Shown piece after piece: positions 23,116-31,063 of a stretch of 64,000 bases of DNA (within the stretch, counting starts at the first letter, position 1; every line of letters starts with the position of its first letter). The DNA comes from Amycolatopsis sp. QT-25. Lineage in GTDB: Bacteria; Actinomycetota; Actinomycetes; Mycobacteriales; Pseudonocardiaceae. Location: assembly GCF_029369745.1 (NCBI RefSeq), contig NZ_CP120210.1:7564001-7628000 (forward strand), written 5' to 3'. The position numbers and the translations under genes are program-made. A model generated the notes under the pieces. It saw only the letters and a program-made list of their open reading frames with translations. It was not told the DNA's origin and did no database searches.

Positions 23116-25938
23116 CTACCAGGGGCGGTCGGTCACCGCACCGTTGGAGGCGTTCCAGAACACGTAGCCGCCCTGGAAGTTGTTCTGCCTTCCGCCGGTG
23201 ACGACGATTTCGTCGGTGGTCGGGTAACGCAGGTAAGAACGTTCCCAGCCGAGCGCCGCCCAACGCTTGCGGATCTCGCCCCACACGCCGTGCGCGTCGG
23301 TCGCCATCGACCAGTAGATGGAACCGGCCTTGGTGAAGTGGGTGTACCGGCCGACACCGTCCGGGGTCGCCGCCTCGTCGGTGGCCGGGTAGCCCATGGG
23401 CCCGGCTTCCCAGCCGAGTGCCTCCCAGCGGACCCGGATCCGGCCGTGGATCGCCCTCGCGTCAGTCTGGGCGGTGTAGTAGATCGAAGCGGCCTTGCTG
23501 AAGTGGTTGTAGCGGCCGAGTCCGTCCGGAGTACCCGCCTCGTCGGTGCTCGGGTAACCCAGCGGTCCCCGCTCCCAGTCGAGCGACGCCCACTTCTGCC
23601 GGATCCTGCCGTAGATCGGGTGGGCTCCGGTGTTCACGGTGTAGTAGATCGACGCCTGCAGCACGCCCGGCCAGACCGGGAAGTGGTTGTACCGGGCGAC
23701 ACCGTCCGGAGTGGCCTGTTCGTCGGTGGCGGGCGGACCGAACTTCACGTGCCCACCGGCGGCGAGGTACTTCTTGAGGATCTCGCCTTCGATCTGCTTG
23801 ACGCCCGTCTCCTTCGACCAGTACAGCCGCCCGCGCTCGTAGGTGCGGAAGCGGACCGTGCCGTCGACGGCTTCGGGTGCGGTCGGCGCGCCGAGCCGCT
23901 GCGCCAGCGCGGGTTCGTCGCGGTAGCGCTTGTCGATCGGCGTGATGTAGTTCGCCGTGATCGTCTGGTCGGTGGTGCCCATGGTGATGTTCGTCAGCCG
24001 CCCGGTGGCCCCGTTCGACCAACCGGTGAAGGTCGACGAACCGTCGGAAGCGACCTCGGCCGCCTGGATCTCGACGGTCGCGCCTTCGACCACCATCGCC
24101 GAGATGGCCCCGCCCTCCGGCGTGATGCCGAGCGCCGCGGCGACGTTGCTGGTCAGGGTCAGCCGGTGCTCGCGCGGCTTCGCGACGTAGGTCTTCGAAA
24201 CCGTGACACCGGCGCTGTCGGTCGCCGTCGCGGTGAACTCCAGGTTGGAGTCCGTGTGGTCGGTGAACGGCATGGTGAACTCGGGGCCGGTGCCGCCGCG
24301 GTCCGGATGCGCGTGGCAGACCGCGTTCTCCGGGCAGTGCCGGACCAGCGTGGTCCAGGTGACCGGGAGGGCGCCGTCCTCGGTGTCGGTGATGGTCGCG
24401 CCGACCTTGACCTCCTCGCCGACCGCGAACAGGCGGTCACCGGGGTCGGTCATGAGCAGTTTCGGCGAGTGGTTTCCGGGCGCCACGGCGATGTCCGTGC
24501 TCCCGGACGCCCGCAGGCCGTCCTTCACCGTCAGTTTCGCGGTGAACTTCTCGGTCCCGGCCGCGTAGGTGTGGCTGACCTTCGCACCGGTGCCGGTGGT
24601 GCCGTCACCGAAGTCCCACTCGTAGGTCAGCGGGTCGTTGTCGAAGTCGTAGGAACCGCTGCCGTCGAAGGAGACCGTGCGGGTTTCGGGGTTCGTCTCC
24701 GAAGTGGCCACCGCGACGGGCGCCTTGTTCCCCGTGGTGTAGCTGAGCCGTCGCAGCAGACCGGTGTAGATGTCGGCGTAGACGATGTCGCCGTTGGCCG
24801 CGGCCAGGAACTTGACCGGACCGCCGATACCGGTGAACTTCGGCGGCGTCTCCTGCGGCCGGACGACCCGGCCCTGCGTGTCGTACTTGGCCGTCCACAG
24901 CTTCTGAGTGGCGTAGTCGCCGAAGAAGTACGCGCCCCGGTATTCCTCCGGGTACGACTCTCCATTGTAGACAATGCCGGCGGTGATGCTGTTGCCGTTG
25001 TCGATGCCCTGCCCGTGGCGGACCGCCAGCATCGGCGGGGTGTTCACGGCCGAAGCGCACTGCGGCATCGCGGAGAAACCGTCGGCGGGCTGGTTGCCCT
25101 CGAAGCACGGCCAGCCGTGGTTCGCGCCCTTCTGGACGAAATTGATCTCTTCCCAGGTGCCCCAGCCGACGTCGCCGACCACCGGGAGGCCGGTGCTGGC
25201 GTCGAGGCTGAACCGGAACGGGCTGCGGAAGCCGCTCGCGAACACCTTGGAACGCAGCGAGTTCGGGTTCGCCGCGGTGTAGTACGGGTTGTCCGGCACG
25301 CCGGCGCCGTCCGCGGTGAGGTGGAAGATCTTGCCGAAGATCTTGTCGAGGTCGTACACGTTGAGCGCGAACGGGTCGGCCGCGCCCTGGAAACGGGAGC
25401 TGTCGCCGGTCGAGACCCACACCGTGCCGTCGGGGGCGGCCACGACACCGGTGATGCCGTGGATGTCGGTGTTGGCGGCGCCCTCGATGAGCACCTTCTC
25501 CCCGGTCAGCCCGGTCGGCCGGTCGGTGCCGGAGACAGTCCAGCGCGAGGCGCGCAGGGCGATCCCGCCGCCGGCGACGTCGATCGCGCGGGCCGTGTAG
25601 ATCGCGCGGGAGGTGGCGTAGTCGGGTGCGATCGCGATGCCGACCAGCCCGAGGTCGCCGGTGCTGCGAACGGGCAGGGTGGCGATGCTCTGCGCCTGCC
25701 CGGTGGCGGACACCCAGGCGACGTTGCCCTGCTTGCCGGTGGTCAGCATGGAGCCGTCGGGCAGGTACGCGAAGTCGGTCAGATCGTATGGAGCCTGCCC
25801 GCTCTGCTGGTCACGCAGGACGAAGCCGGGCGGCAGAACGGGTGCGGCGGACGCGGAAGTCGACGTCAGCGGTACCAGCAAGGTCACTATCAGCAACGTC
25901 ACGACGGCGTGACACAGCACACGGAATTTCGAAGGCAT
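23116..25938 (-). CDS. Secreted PQQ-type sugar dehydrogenase with PKD domain and LGFP repeats
   Basis: 940 residues with a Sec signal (hydrophobic 11-27, cleavage near ASA-AP at about 32). Residues 35-400 form the glucose/sorbosone-dehydrogenase beta-propeller: LGLVGIAIAPDY, DIHGITGVVAAPDGTVWV, FASGFRSPFRFSLDASTG and EEINFVQKGANHGWPCFEGN. A PKD domain follows (about 410-490: VSFDGSGSYDFDNDPLTYEW), then a second Ig-like region and a 230-residue tail with at least four LGFP-type modules (LGYPSTDEAGTPDGLGRYNH, MGYPATDEAATPDGVGRYTH). LGFP repeats in corynebacterial proteins tie to the cell wall. A cell-surface sugar oxidoreductase is inferred; the sugar is unknown. Confidence 0.92.
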   Translation of the reverse strand: MPSKFRVLCHAVVTLLIVTLLVPLTSTSASAAPVLPPGFVLRDQQSGQAPYDLTDFAYLPDGSMLTTGKQGNVAWVSATGQAQSIATLPVRSTGDLGLVGIAIAPDYATSRAIYTARAIDVAGGGIALRASRWTVSGTDRPTGLTGEKVLIEGAANTDIHGITGVVAAPDGTVWVSTGDSSRFQGAADPFALNVYDLDKIFGKIFHLTADGAGVPDNPYYTAANPNSLRSKVFASGFRSPFRFSLDASTGLPVVGDVGWGTWEEINFVQKGANHGWPCFEGNQPADGFSAMPQCASAVNTPPMLAVRHGQGIDNGNSITAGIVYNGESYPEEYRGAYFFGDYATQKLWTAKYDTQGRVVRPQETPPKFTGIGGPVKFLAAANGDIVYADIYTGLLRRLSYTTGNKAPVAVATSETNPETRTVSFDGSGSYDFDNDPLTYEWDFGDGTTGTGAKVSHTYAAGTEKFTAKLTVKDGLRASGSTDIAVAPGNHSPKLLMTDPGDRLFAVGEEVKVGATITDTEDGALPVTWTTLVRHCPENAVCHAHPDRGGTGPEFTMPFTDHTDSNLEFTATATDSAGVTVSKTYVAKPREHRLTLTSNVAAALGITPEGGAISAMVVEGATVEIQAAEVASDGSSTFTGWSNGATGRLTNITMGTTDQTITANYITPIDKRYRDEPALAQRLGAPTAPEAVDGTVRFRTYERGRLYWSKETGVKQIEGEILKKYLAAGGHVKFGPPATDEQATPDGVARYNHFPVWPGVLQASIYYTVNTGAHPIYGRIRQKWASLDWERGPLGYPSTDEAGTPDGLGRYNHFSKAASIYYTAQTDARAIHGRIRVRWEALGWEAGPMGYPATDEAATPDGVGRYTHFTKAGSIYWSMATDAHGVWGEIRKRWAALGWERSYLRYPTTDEIVVTGGRQNNFQGGYVFWNASNGAVTDRPW

Positions 25939-26067
25939 GCAAGGGCCCCTTCCCCAGTCGAACGTCTCATCGACGGGACCTAGGTGGGTATTTCACACTT
26001 TCGAGTGCCTTTATCGAATTGTGATCACCACCGGCGGTCGCCGTGGAGCGACGTCTTCTGGAGACGG

Positions 26068-26724
26068 TCAGGCCACGACCTGCACCACGTCGCCGCTCTG
26101 CAGAGTCGTGAAGTACTTCTGCGAAGCCGCCGCGGCCAGGTGGATGCAGCCGTGCGAGTACACCGAGAGGCTGCCGGTGTGGAACGCGATGCCCGGCAGG
26201 AAGAACACCGAGTTCGGCATCGGCGCGTCGAACTCCTTCGAATGGTAGTTCTTGACCTTGGCCGAAACGTGGAAGACACCGGTCGGCGTGGCGTGCCCCT
26301 TCTTGCCGGGCAGCTGCTTGACCGGGCCATAGACGACCTTGCCGTCCTGCAGCAGCCAGGTCTTCAACGCGGAGAGGTCCACGCAGGCGCTCACGCCCGG
26401 TGAGGCCAGGGCGGCCTTGCAGGGGACGTCGGCGGCGTTCGCGGCGGGCTTGGCCGCCGGTTTCGGCGTGGGTTTCGGCGTCGGCTTGGCCTTCGAAGAC
26501 GTCGGCTTCGGCTTGGAACTGGAGCTGCTCGGCGTCGGCGACGGCGTCGTCGATGAGGACGTGGCGGGGGCCGAAGACGGTGCCGACGTGGTCGTGGTCC
26601 CGCCCGCCGGGTCGCCCTGCGCGACGGCGCCGCCGGCGGGCGCGCTGCCGCCGGCGTTGCCGGAACACGCGGTCAGCACCAGCGCCGTGGCCAATGCGCC
26701 CACCCCCACCAGGAACTTCTTCAC
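26068..26724 (-). CDS. L,D-transpeptidase-type (YkuD) lipoprotein
   Basis: 218 residues from GTG 26722-26724; the longer upstream reading has no signal. Lipoprotein signal VKKFLVGVGALATALVLTAC, then a 90-residue Ser/Thr/Pro/Lys linker (KPKPTSSKAKPTPKPTPKP) that can span the wall. The C-terminal YkuD domain has TPTGVFHVSAK, the conserved His in IAFHTG and the catalytic SHGCIHL. It probably forms 3-3 cross-links in peptidoglycan or attaches proteins to it. Single copy in the window; convergent neighbours absent, all minus strand. Confidence 0.92.
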   Translation of the reverse strand: MKKFLVGVGALATALVLTACSGNAGGSAPAGGAVAQGDPAGGTTTTSAPSSAPATSSSTTPSPTPSSSSSKPKPTSSKAKPTPKPTPKPAAKPAANAADVPCKAALASPGVSACVDLSALKTWLLQDGKVVYGPVKQLPGKKGHATPTGVFHVSAKVKNYHSKEFDAPMPNSVFFLPGIAFHTGSLSVYSHGCIHLAAAASQKYFTTLQSGDVVQVVA

Positions 26725-26817
26725 GACCGGTACCCCCGTTGCCCGTATTCCTGCTGACATGGATAAAGACGGCGGTCCCCCGTCCCGGGTTGTTGATCGA
26801 AAGGTCACGATCGCGTC

Positions 26818-27723
26818 TCAGGGCACGCGGCCCACGACCCGCGCGTACATCCGGCCCGGATTGGCGCCTTCGTCGAGATAGCCGGGCAGCGGCGGCAGGT
26901 CGCGCGCGAACACGGCCAGCCGCCCGAACAGCTCGTCCGCGTCGGGCGGACGCCGTTCCGGGTCCTTCTCCAGGAGATCCGCGAGCAGCACCTTGAGTCC
27001 AACGGGGATGCCGTCCACTTCGGCGGGGCTCTCCTTGACCTGCTTCTCGAAGACCGCGTACGCCGTCGGGCCGGTGAAGAGCTGCCTGCCGGTCAGCATC
27101 TCGTGCAGGACGCAGCCCAGCGCGTACAGATCGCTGCGCGGACCGGCGATCCCGCGCTGGATCTGCTCGGGCGCCATGTACGCGGGAGTGCCCAGGATCT
27201 GCCCGGCGCGGGTGAACTGGGCGACGTCGGTCTCGCGCAGCATCGCGAGCCCGAAGTCGAGCACCTTCACGCTGCCGTCGGGGCACAACATCAGGTTGGT
27301 GGGCTTGAGATCGCGATGGCAGATGGACAACGCGTGCGCGGCGGACAGCACGGCGCACGCCTGCGCCGCGATCGCGGCCGCCCACGGCACCGGCAGCGGC
27401 CCGTGTTCGGCGGCGAGATCGGCGACGGTCACCCCCTCGATGAACTGCATGACCTGGTACAGCCGCTCGTCGTAGGTGCCGAAGTCGTAGAGCGTCGGCG
27501 CGCCCGCGTGTTCCAGGGTCGCGAGGATCCGCGCCTCGCGGATGAACCGCTGCTCGAGTTCGGCGTCCGGACCGCCGGGAAGCCCGAGGAACTTCACCGC
27601 CACGCGGCGGCCGAGATGCCGGTCGTGGCCCGCGTAGACCGCGCCCATCCCACCCCGGCCGAGCGGCAGCTCGTCGAGTTCGTAGCGATCGGCGATCAGC
27701 AACCTCGTCCCCTCCACCACCAC
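26818..27723 (-). CDS. Cytosolic serine/threonine protein kinase
   Basis: 301 residues from a run of GTG codons at 27718-27723. Hanks-type kinase: glycine loop LGRGGMGAVYAG, VAVKFL lysine, catalytic HRDLKPTNLML, DFGLAML and the APE-like AYMAPEQI, then subdomain XI-like SAEVDGIP region. It ends soon after the kinase lobe and lacks a membrane helix or PASTA repeats, unlike PknB. It lies 29 bp downstream of a DNA-methyltransferase-like gene on the same strand; a PP2C phosphatase is divergent 77 bp beyond that gene, so kinase and phosphatase may act on the same target. Confidence 0.93.
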   Translation of the reverse strand: MVVEGTRLLIADRYELDELPLGRGGMGAVYAGHDRHLGRRVAVKFLGLPGGPDAELEQRFIREARILATLEHAGAPTLYDFGTYDERLYQVMQFIEGVTVADLAAEHGPLPVPWAAAIAAQACAVLSAAHALSICHRDLKPTNLMLCPDGSVKVLDFGLAMLRETDVAQFTRAGQILGTPAYMAPEQIQRGIAGPRSDLYALGCVLHEMLTGRQLFTGPTAYAVFEKQVKESPAEVDGIPVGLKVLLADLLEKDPERRPPDADELFGRLAVFARDLPPLPGYLDEGANPGRMYARVVGRVP

Positions 27724-27752
27724 CCTCGACGGAGAAGCTTCGCTTCCGGCAA

Positions 27753-29408
27753 CTATCCGTTCCCCGGCCTCAGTTGCCCTTCCGTCAGCCCGGCCAAGCC
27801 TAGCCGCACCAGCTCCAGGCCCGATTCCGCCGCCTCACGCAGGGCGGCCTCGAAGGCGGCGAGCCGGGTGAACGCCGCCCCGTAGGCCCGCTGTGTCTCG
27901 ATGGGCAGGCGCGGGATCCGGGTGCGCCTGAGGTCGATCCTCGTCGACGACGTCGGCGCGACCTGCCCGGCCGCGCGCAGGCAACCGGCGAGGAACGCGG
28001 CGTCCAGCCGTTCGGGATCGGTGCGGTACCTCGACATCGTCGGCTCGACCACTACCGTCTCTCCATTGTGGACATATGCGGGCGCGGCGGGCGACGCGAC
28101 GACATCCCCCTCCTCCACCGATTCCGGCACGGTGAGCACCCCGGACTTCAGCAGCTCGCCGATCGTGGTGAACGTCGGCTTCTCGTCGGAAATCCTCAGC
28201 GACGGCGGTTCCGGCCGGATCCCGTCGAACTGCCTTCGGGCTTCCAGGAATGCCTCGCCCACGTGTTCGTCCCGCGCCTGATGCCGCCCCGGGGAAAGGT
28301 CGATCTCCTCGTCGAGCAGGTCGATGATCCGGACCGCCCCCGGCACCTCGGCGCCGCGCAGATGCGCCCACCACTGTTCCTCCACGGTGGACGGATCGGC
28401 CAGCAGGAGCAGCCGGGACGGCGGCCGCTCGCCCGGTTCCGGGCGCCGCAACAGCCAGAGATCCGCTCCGCCGACGGTCACCACCGCGCACAAAGCCCCG
28501 GCCCGCAGCAGGTTCCCGCGGATCCGCCGACCGGTGCGGCGTCCGGCGGCGGCGGGCGGCATGCGGATCACGACCAGCCCGCCGGGCTTCACATGCGCGA
28601 GACAGTGCTGCACCCACGCCAGTTCCGGTTCGCCGCGCGGCGGCTGGCCGTACTCCCAGCGCGGGTCGCCGACGAGGTCGTCGTAGCCCCATTCGCGTTC
28701 GTTGAACGGCGGATCGCAGACGACGGCGTCCGCGAGAACCCCTTCGTAGGAGTCCATCGACAGCGCGTCGGCGCCGTACATCTCCATGTCGGCCCCCGCG
28801 AGCAGCAGCCGGTGCGCGGCGATGCACGAGGTCGCCGGATCGTCGACCTGCCCGAGCAGCCGGGTCCCGCCGGAGGCGAGCAGCAGCGTCCCGAGTCCGC
28901 ACGCGGGGTCGAGCACGACGCCGGGTTCGGGACCGATGAGGCGGGCCATCAGCGTGGCCACCGGTTCCGGGGTGACGGACAACTGCCGCGAGTGCGCCTC
29001 GACGTAGCGCTCACACAGGAACTCGTAGGCCTCGCGCACGCCTCGCTCGTCGGCGAAGCGGTCCAGCAGGCCAAGCAGTTCGGCGTCGTCGTAACGGGCC
29101 GAAAAGGTCCACTCGCCTCGCCGGGTCAGGTACGACCCCACCCGGCCGACCCGCAGGCCCAGTGACAGGTCGTCCCCGAGGTTGCGCAGCCGCTGCCAGA
29201 CCCGGTCGCCCAGCGAGATCTCGACGGGTTTGCCGCGCTCACGCAGCCAGTGTTCGACGTGGACCAGCGAAAAGAGGGGGCTCGACGCCGTCCCGCCGAC
29301 GGGCGGCGGAAAATCGCCGTAACGTCGACGCCAGTTGCTCACCGCGGCGCGGCCGACGCCGGCGATCCGCGCGATGTCCGCCGCATTGACGGTGGCTTGC
29401 TCCTCCAT
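27753..29408 (-). CDS. Solitary N6-adenine DNA methyltransferase-like protein with N-terminal HTH
   Basis: 551 residues from ATG 29406-29408. Residues 6-60 form an HTH (VNAADIARIAGVGRAAVSNWRRRYGDFP) with a wing, as in orphan type I HsdM-like proteins of actinobacteria. A class-I SAM fold follows: VVLDPACGLGTLLLASGG and the target-binding motif IV as DPPFNERE (DPPF in place of NPPF), with a helical C-terminal part. There is no specificity subunit or nuclease gene nearby, so it is either an orphan methylase or a DNA-binding regulator. It is flanked by a kinase and a divergent PP2C phosphatase. Confidence 0.85.
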   Translation of the reverse strand: MEEQATVNAADIARIAGVGRAAVSNWRRRYGDFPPPVGGTASSPLFSLVHVEHWLRERGKPVEISLGDRVWQRLRNLGDDLSLGLRVGRVGSYLTRRGEWTFSARYDDAELLGLLDRFADERGVREAYEFLCERYVEAHSRQLSVTPEPVATLMARLIGPEPGVVLDPACGLGTLLLASGGTRLLGQVDDPATSCIAAHRLLLAGADMEMYGADALSMDSYEGVLADAVVCDPPFNEREWGYDDLVGDPRWEYGQPPRGEPELAWVQHCLAHVKPGGLVVIRMPPAAAGRRTGRRIRGNLLRAGALCAVVTVGGADLWLLRRPEPGERPPSRLLLLADPSTVEEQWWAHLRGAEVPGAVRIIDLLDEEIDLSPGRHQARDEHVGEAFLEARRQFDGIRPEPPSLRISDEKPTFTTIGELLKSGVLTVPESVEEGDVVASPAAPAYVHNGETVVVEPTMSRYRTDPERLDAAFLAGCLRAAGQVAPTSSTRIDLRRTRIPRLPIETQRAYGAAFTRLAAFEAALREAAESGLELVRLGLAGLTEGQLRPGNG

Positions 29409-29449
29409 CGACGTATCGTAACCGACAGGTGAGCATTCCAACCCCTCGT

Positions 29450-29468
29450 TTGTGAACTCAGTACACAA
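29450..29468. promoter_or_regulatory. 19-bp near-perfect palindrome in methylase/PP2C promoter region
   Basis: TTGTGAACTCAGTACACAA is symmetrical except at its central base and one symmetric pair (TTGTG-N-ACT-N-AGT-N-CACAA). It lies centrally in the 77-bp divergent gap, 42 bp from the methylase start and 17 bp from the phosphatase start, so it is well placed to be an operator for both. Confidence 0.6.
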
Positions 29469-29485
29469 GTGCTTTACTGGGGTCC

Positions 29486-30241
29486 ATGAGGTACACCCTT
29501 CGGTACGCCGCCGGTTCGGACGTCGGACGGCGCCGCCAGGTCAACCAGGATTCGGTCCACGCCAGCGCCAGGATGCTGGCCGTCGCCGACGGCATCGGCG
29601 GCCAGCCCCACGGCGAGGTGGCCAGCGCCGAGGCGATCGGTGTCCTGTCCCGGCTCGACGCGGACCTCCGCGGTTTCGACCTCGCGGAAGTCGATCTGGC
29701 CGAGGTGCTTTCCGGCGGCCTGCGCACCATCGACGAACGGCTCGCCGCGACGGCCGAGCAGGAGCCGGAGACGCGGGGCATGGGCACCACCTTGACGGCG
29801 TTGCTGTTCGACGGCCGGCACTTCACGGCCGCCCACATCGGCGATTCCAAGGGATACCTCCTCCGCGGAGGAGTCCTGCAGCGCTTCACCCGCGACCACA
29901 CCCTCGCGCAAGCCCTCGCGGACGACGGCCGAATCGACCCGTCGGAGGTCGAGGGACACCCTCGCGGCTCGCTCCTGATGAAGGCACTCCTGAGCACCGG
30001 GAGCGGCGAAGCGGACATCTGGGCCTTCGACGCCGCCCCCGGAGACCGACTTCTCCTGTGCTCCGACGGATTGACGGCAACGGTTGTCGAAACCGTTATC
30101 AAGGACGTCCTGGGCGCCTTCCGAGCCCCCGCCGAGACCGTCCCGAAGCTGATCGACCTGGCCAACGAAGGCGGCGGTCCGGACAACATCACCTGCGTCG
30201 TCGCCGACGTCGTCGACGCCACCGCACCCGCGCCCGCCTGA
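29486..30241 (+). CDS. PP2C family protein phosphatase
   Basis: 251 residues from ATG 29486. All PP2C motifs are present in order: GRRRQVNQDSVH, LAVADGIGGQPHGEVAS, MGTTLTALLF, AHIGDSKGYLLR, LLCSDGLT and GGGPDNITCVV, giving the Asp residues of the dinuclear Mn/Mg centre. No membrane segment is seen. It probably opposes the Ser/Thr kinase encoded 1.8 kb away on the other strand. It ends in an Ala/Pro tail, 72 bp before the tRNA gene. Confidence 0.95.
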   Translation: MRYTLRYAAGSDVGRRRQVNQDSVHASARMLAVADGIGGQPHGEVASAEAIGVLSRLDADLRGFDLAEVDLAEVLSGGLRTIDERLAATAEQEPETRGMGTTLTALLFDGRHFTAAHIGDSKGYLLRGGVLQRFTRDHTLAQALADDGRIDPSEVEGHPRGSLLMKALLSTGSGEADIWAFDAAPGDRLLLCSDGLTATVVETVIKDVLGAFRAPAETVPKLIDLANEGGGPDNITCVVADVVDATAPAPA

Positions 30242-30313
30242 GCCCCCGAAACCGCGAACGCAGGTCAGACCCGCCTTCGCGGGGCCGAAAGGGCATCCGG
30301 TAATGTTCTCCAC

Positions 30314-30398
30314 GGAGGATTGGCCGAGCGGCCTAAGGCGCACGCTTGGAAAGCGTGTTGGGTTCACGCCCTCGCAGGTTCGAATCCTGTATCCTCCG
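30314..30398 (+). tRNA. tRNA-Ser (anticodon GGA)
   Basis: Acceptor arms GGAGGAT (30314-30320) and ATCCTCC (30391-30397) pair perfectly; the D-arm contains GCCGAGCGGCCTAAGGC, the anticodon loop is TTGGAAA (anticodon GGA, reads UCC/UCU), a long variable arm is present as expected for Ser, and the T-loop is TTCGAAT. Discriminator G; CCA is not encoded. Confidence 0.97.
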
Positions 30399-30405
30399 CC
30401 GTCAG

Positions 30406-30439
30406 CAAGGCCCCGGACGTTCCGACGTCCGGGGCCTTG
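30406..30439 (+). terminator. Intrinsic-type terminator after tRNA-Ser(GGA)
   Basis: Perfect 15-bp stem (CAAGGCCCCGGACGT, 30406-30420, with 30425-30439) and a TCCG tetraloop, followed by a T-rich stretch TTGATTAG. It starts 7 bp after the tRNA. Confidence 0.85.
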
Positions 30440-30538
30440 TTGATTAGTTAGCGATACCTTCACTTAACAGAGTCAGTTGATCACGCTAAGTTTAACCGTG
30501 GTCGTTCCAGCCCCCGACGTCCCAAGGAGTCCGCCAAA

Positions 30539-30799
30539 ATGGCCGGAGTCGAAGAGATCCGCGCTGGTATCGCGCTCGCGAACGAGAAGGCATCCGCGAG
30601 CATCGCCGCACTTCAGCAGGCCGCGCAGTCTCTCGAAGAAGCACAGCTTTCGCTTTCCCAGGCCACCCAGGGCAGCACCCAGCACGAGGTGAGCCAGGCG
30701 CACGGGCTTCTCGCCGAGGCCCTGCAGGGCATCACCGGTATGCAGAGCACCATCCAGGCGGGCATCTCGTCGGCCGAGTCCTACTCGACCCGCCTCTAG
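30539..30799 (+). CDS. Small helical protein A of FtsK-like cassette
   Basis: 86 residues from ATG 30539, with AAGGAG 5 bp or more upstream. Predicted almost wholly alpha-helical and charged, with an Ala/Gln/Glu heptad-like pattern (IAALQQAAQSLEEAQLSLSQ). It lacks WxG, cysteines, signal or membrane segments. It ends with SYSTRL, the same pattern as the end of the next protein (GYQSRL). Length and helicity recall ESX/WXG100 partners, but no homology is claimed. Only 3 bp separate it from the next gene. Function unknown. Confidence 0.85.
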   Translation: MAGVEEIRAGIALANEKASASIAALQQAAQSLEEAQLSLSQATQGSTQHEVSQAHGLLAEALQGITGMQSTIQAGISSAESYSTRL

Positions 30800-30802
30800 C
30801 GC

Positions 30803-31048
30803 ATGCACCTCGAGGAACTGCATCAGCTGCTGACGGCCGTCCGATCCGGCCTCGTCGACGGACGTGCCCATGCCGAGCGGGCCAGGAGCCTGCTCGAGGA
30901 ATCCCGGCGCGCCCTGGTGGAACCACAGGCCCAAGCCGTTCCTTGGGTGCCGTCGCAGCTGGCGCAGGCCGACGAGGGGATCGAAAACCTCCTGACGCGC
31001 CTTTCCGCCGCTGACGACCTGGTCAGCGGTTACCAATCACGCCTCTGA
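30803..31048 (+). CDS. Small helical protein B of FtsK-like cassette
   Basis: 81 residues from ATG 30803, 3 bp after protein A, all-helical with a Pro break in the middle (WVPSQ). Its first half is Leu/Arg/Glu-rich (LLTAVRSGLVDGRAHAERAR), and the end is LVSGYQSRL, closely matching the SYSTRL end of protein A. It is 15 bp upstream of the FtsK-like gene. Possibly forms a heterodimer with A; this is inference. Confidence 0.83.
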   Translation: MHLEELHQLLTAVRSGLVDGRAHAERARSLLEESRRALVEPQAQAVPWVPSQLAQADEGIENLLTRLSAADDLVSGYQSRL

Positions 31049-31063
31049 GATCGGCGAGCCGGT

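Noticed and set aside
23290-25983. 897-residue plus-strand open frame opposite the sugar dehydrogenase
   Set aside because: Antisense shadow; no domain and strongly biased Val/Arg/Gly composition.
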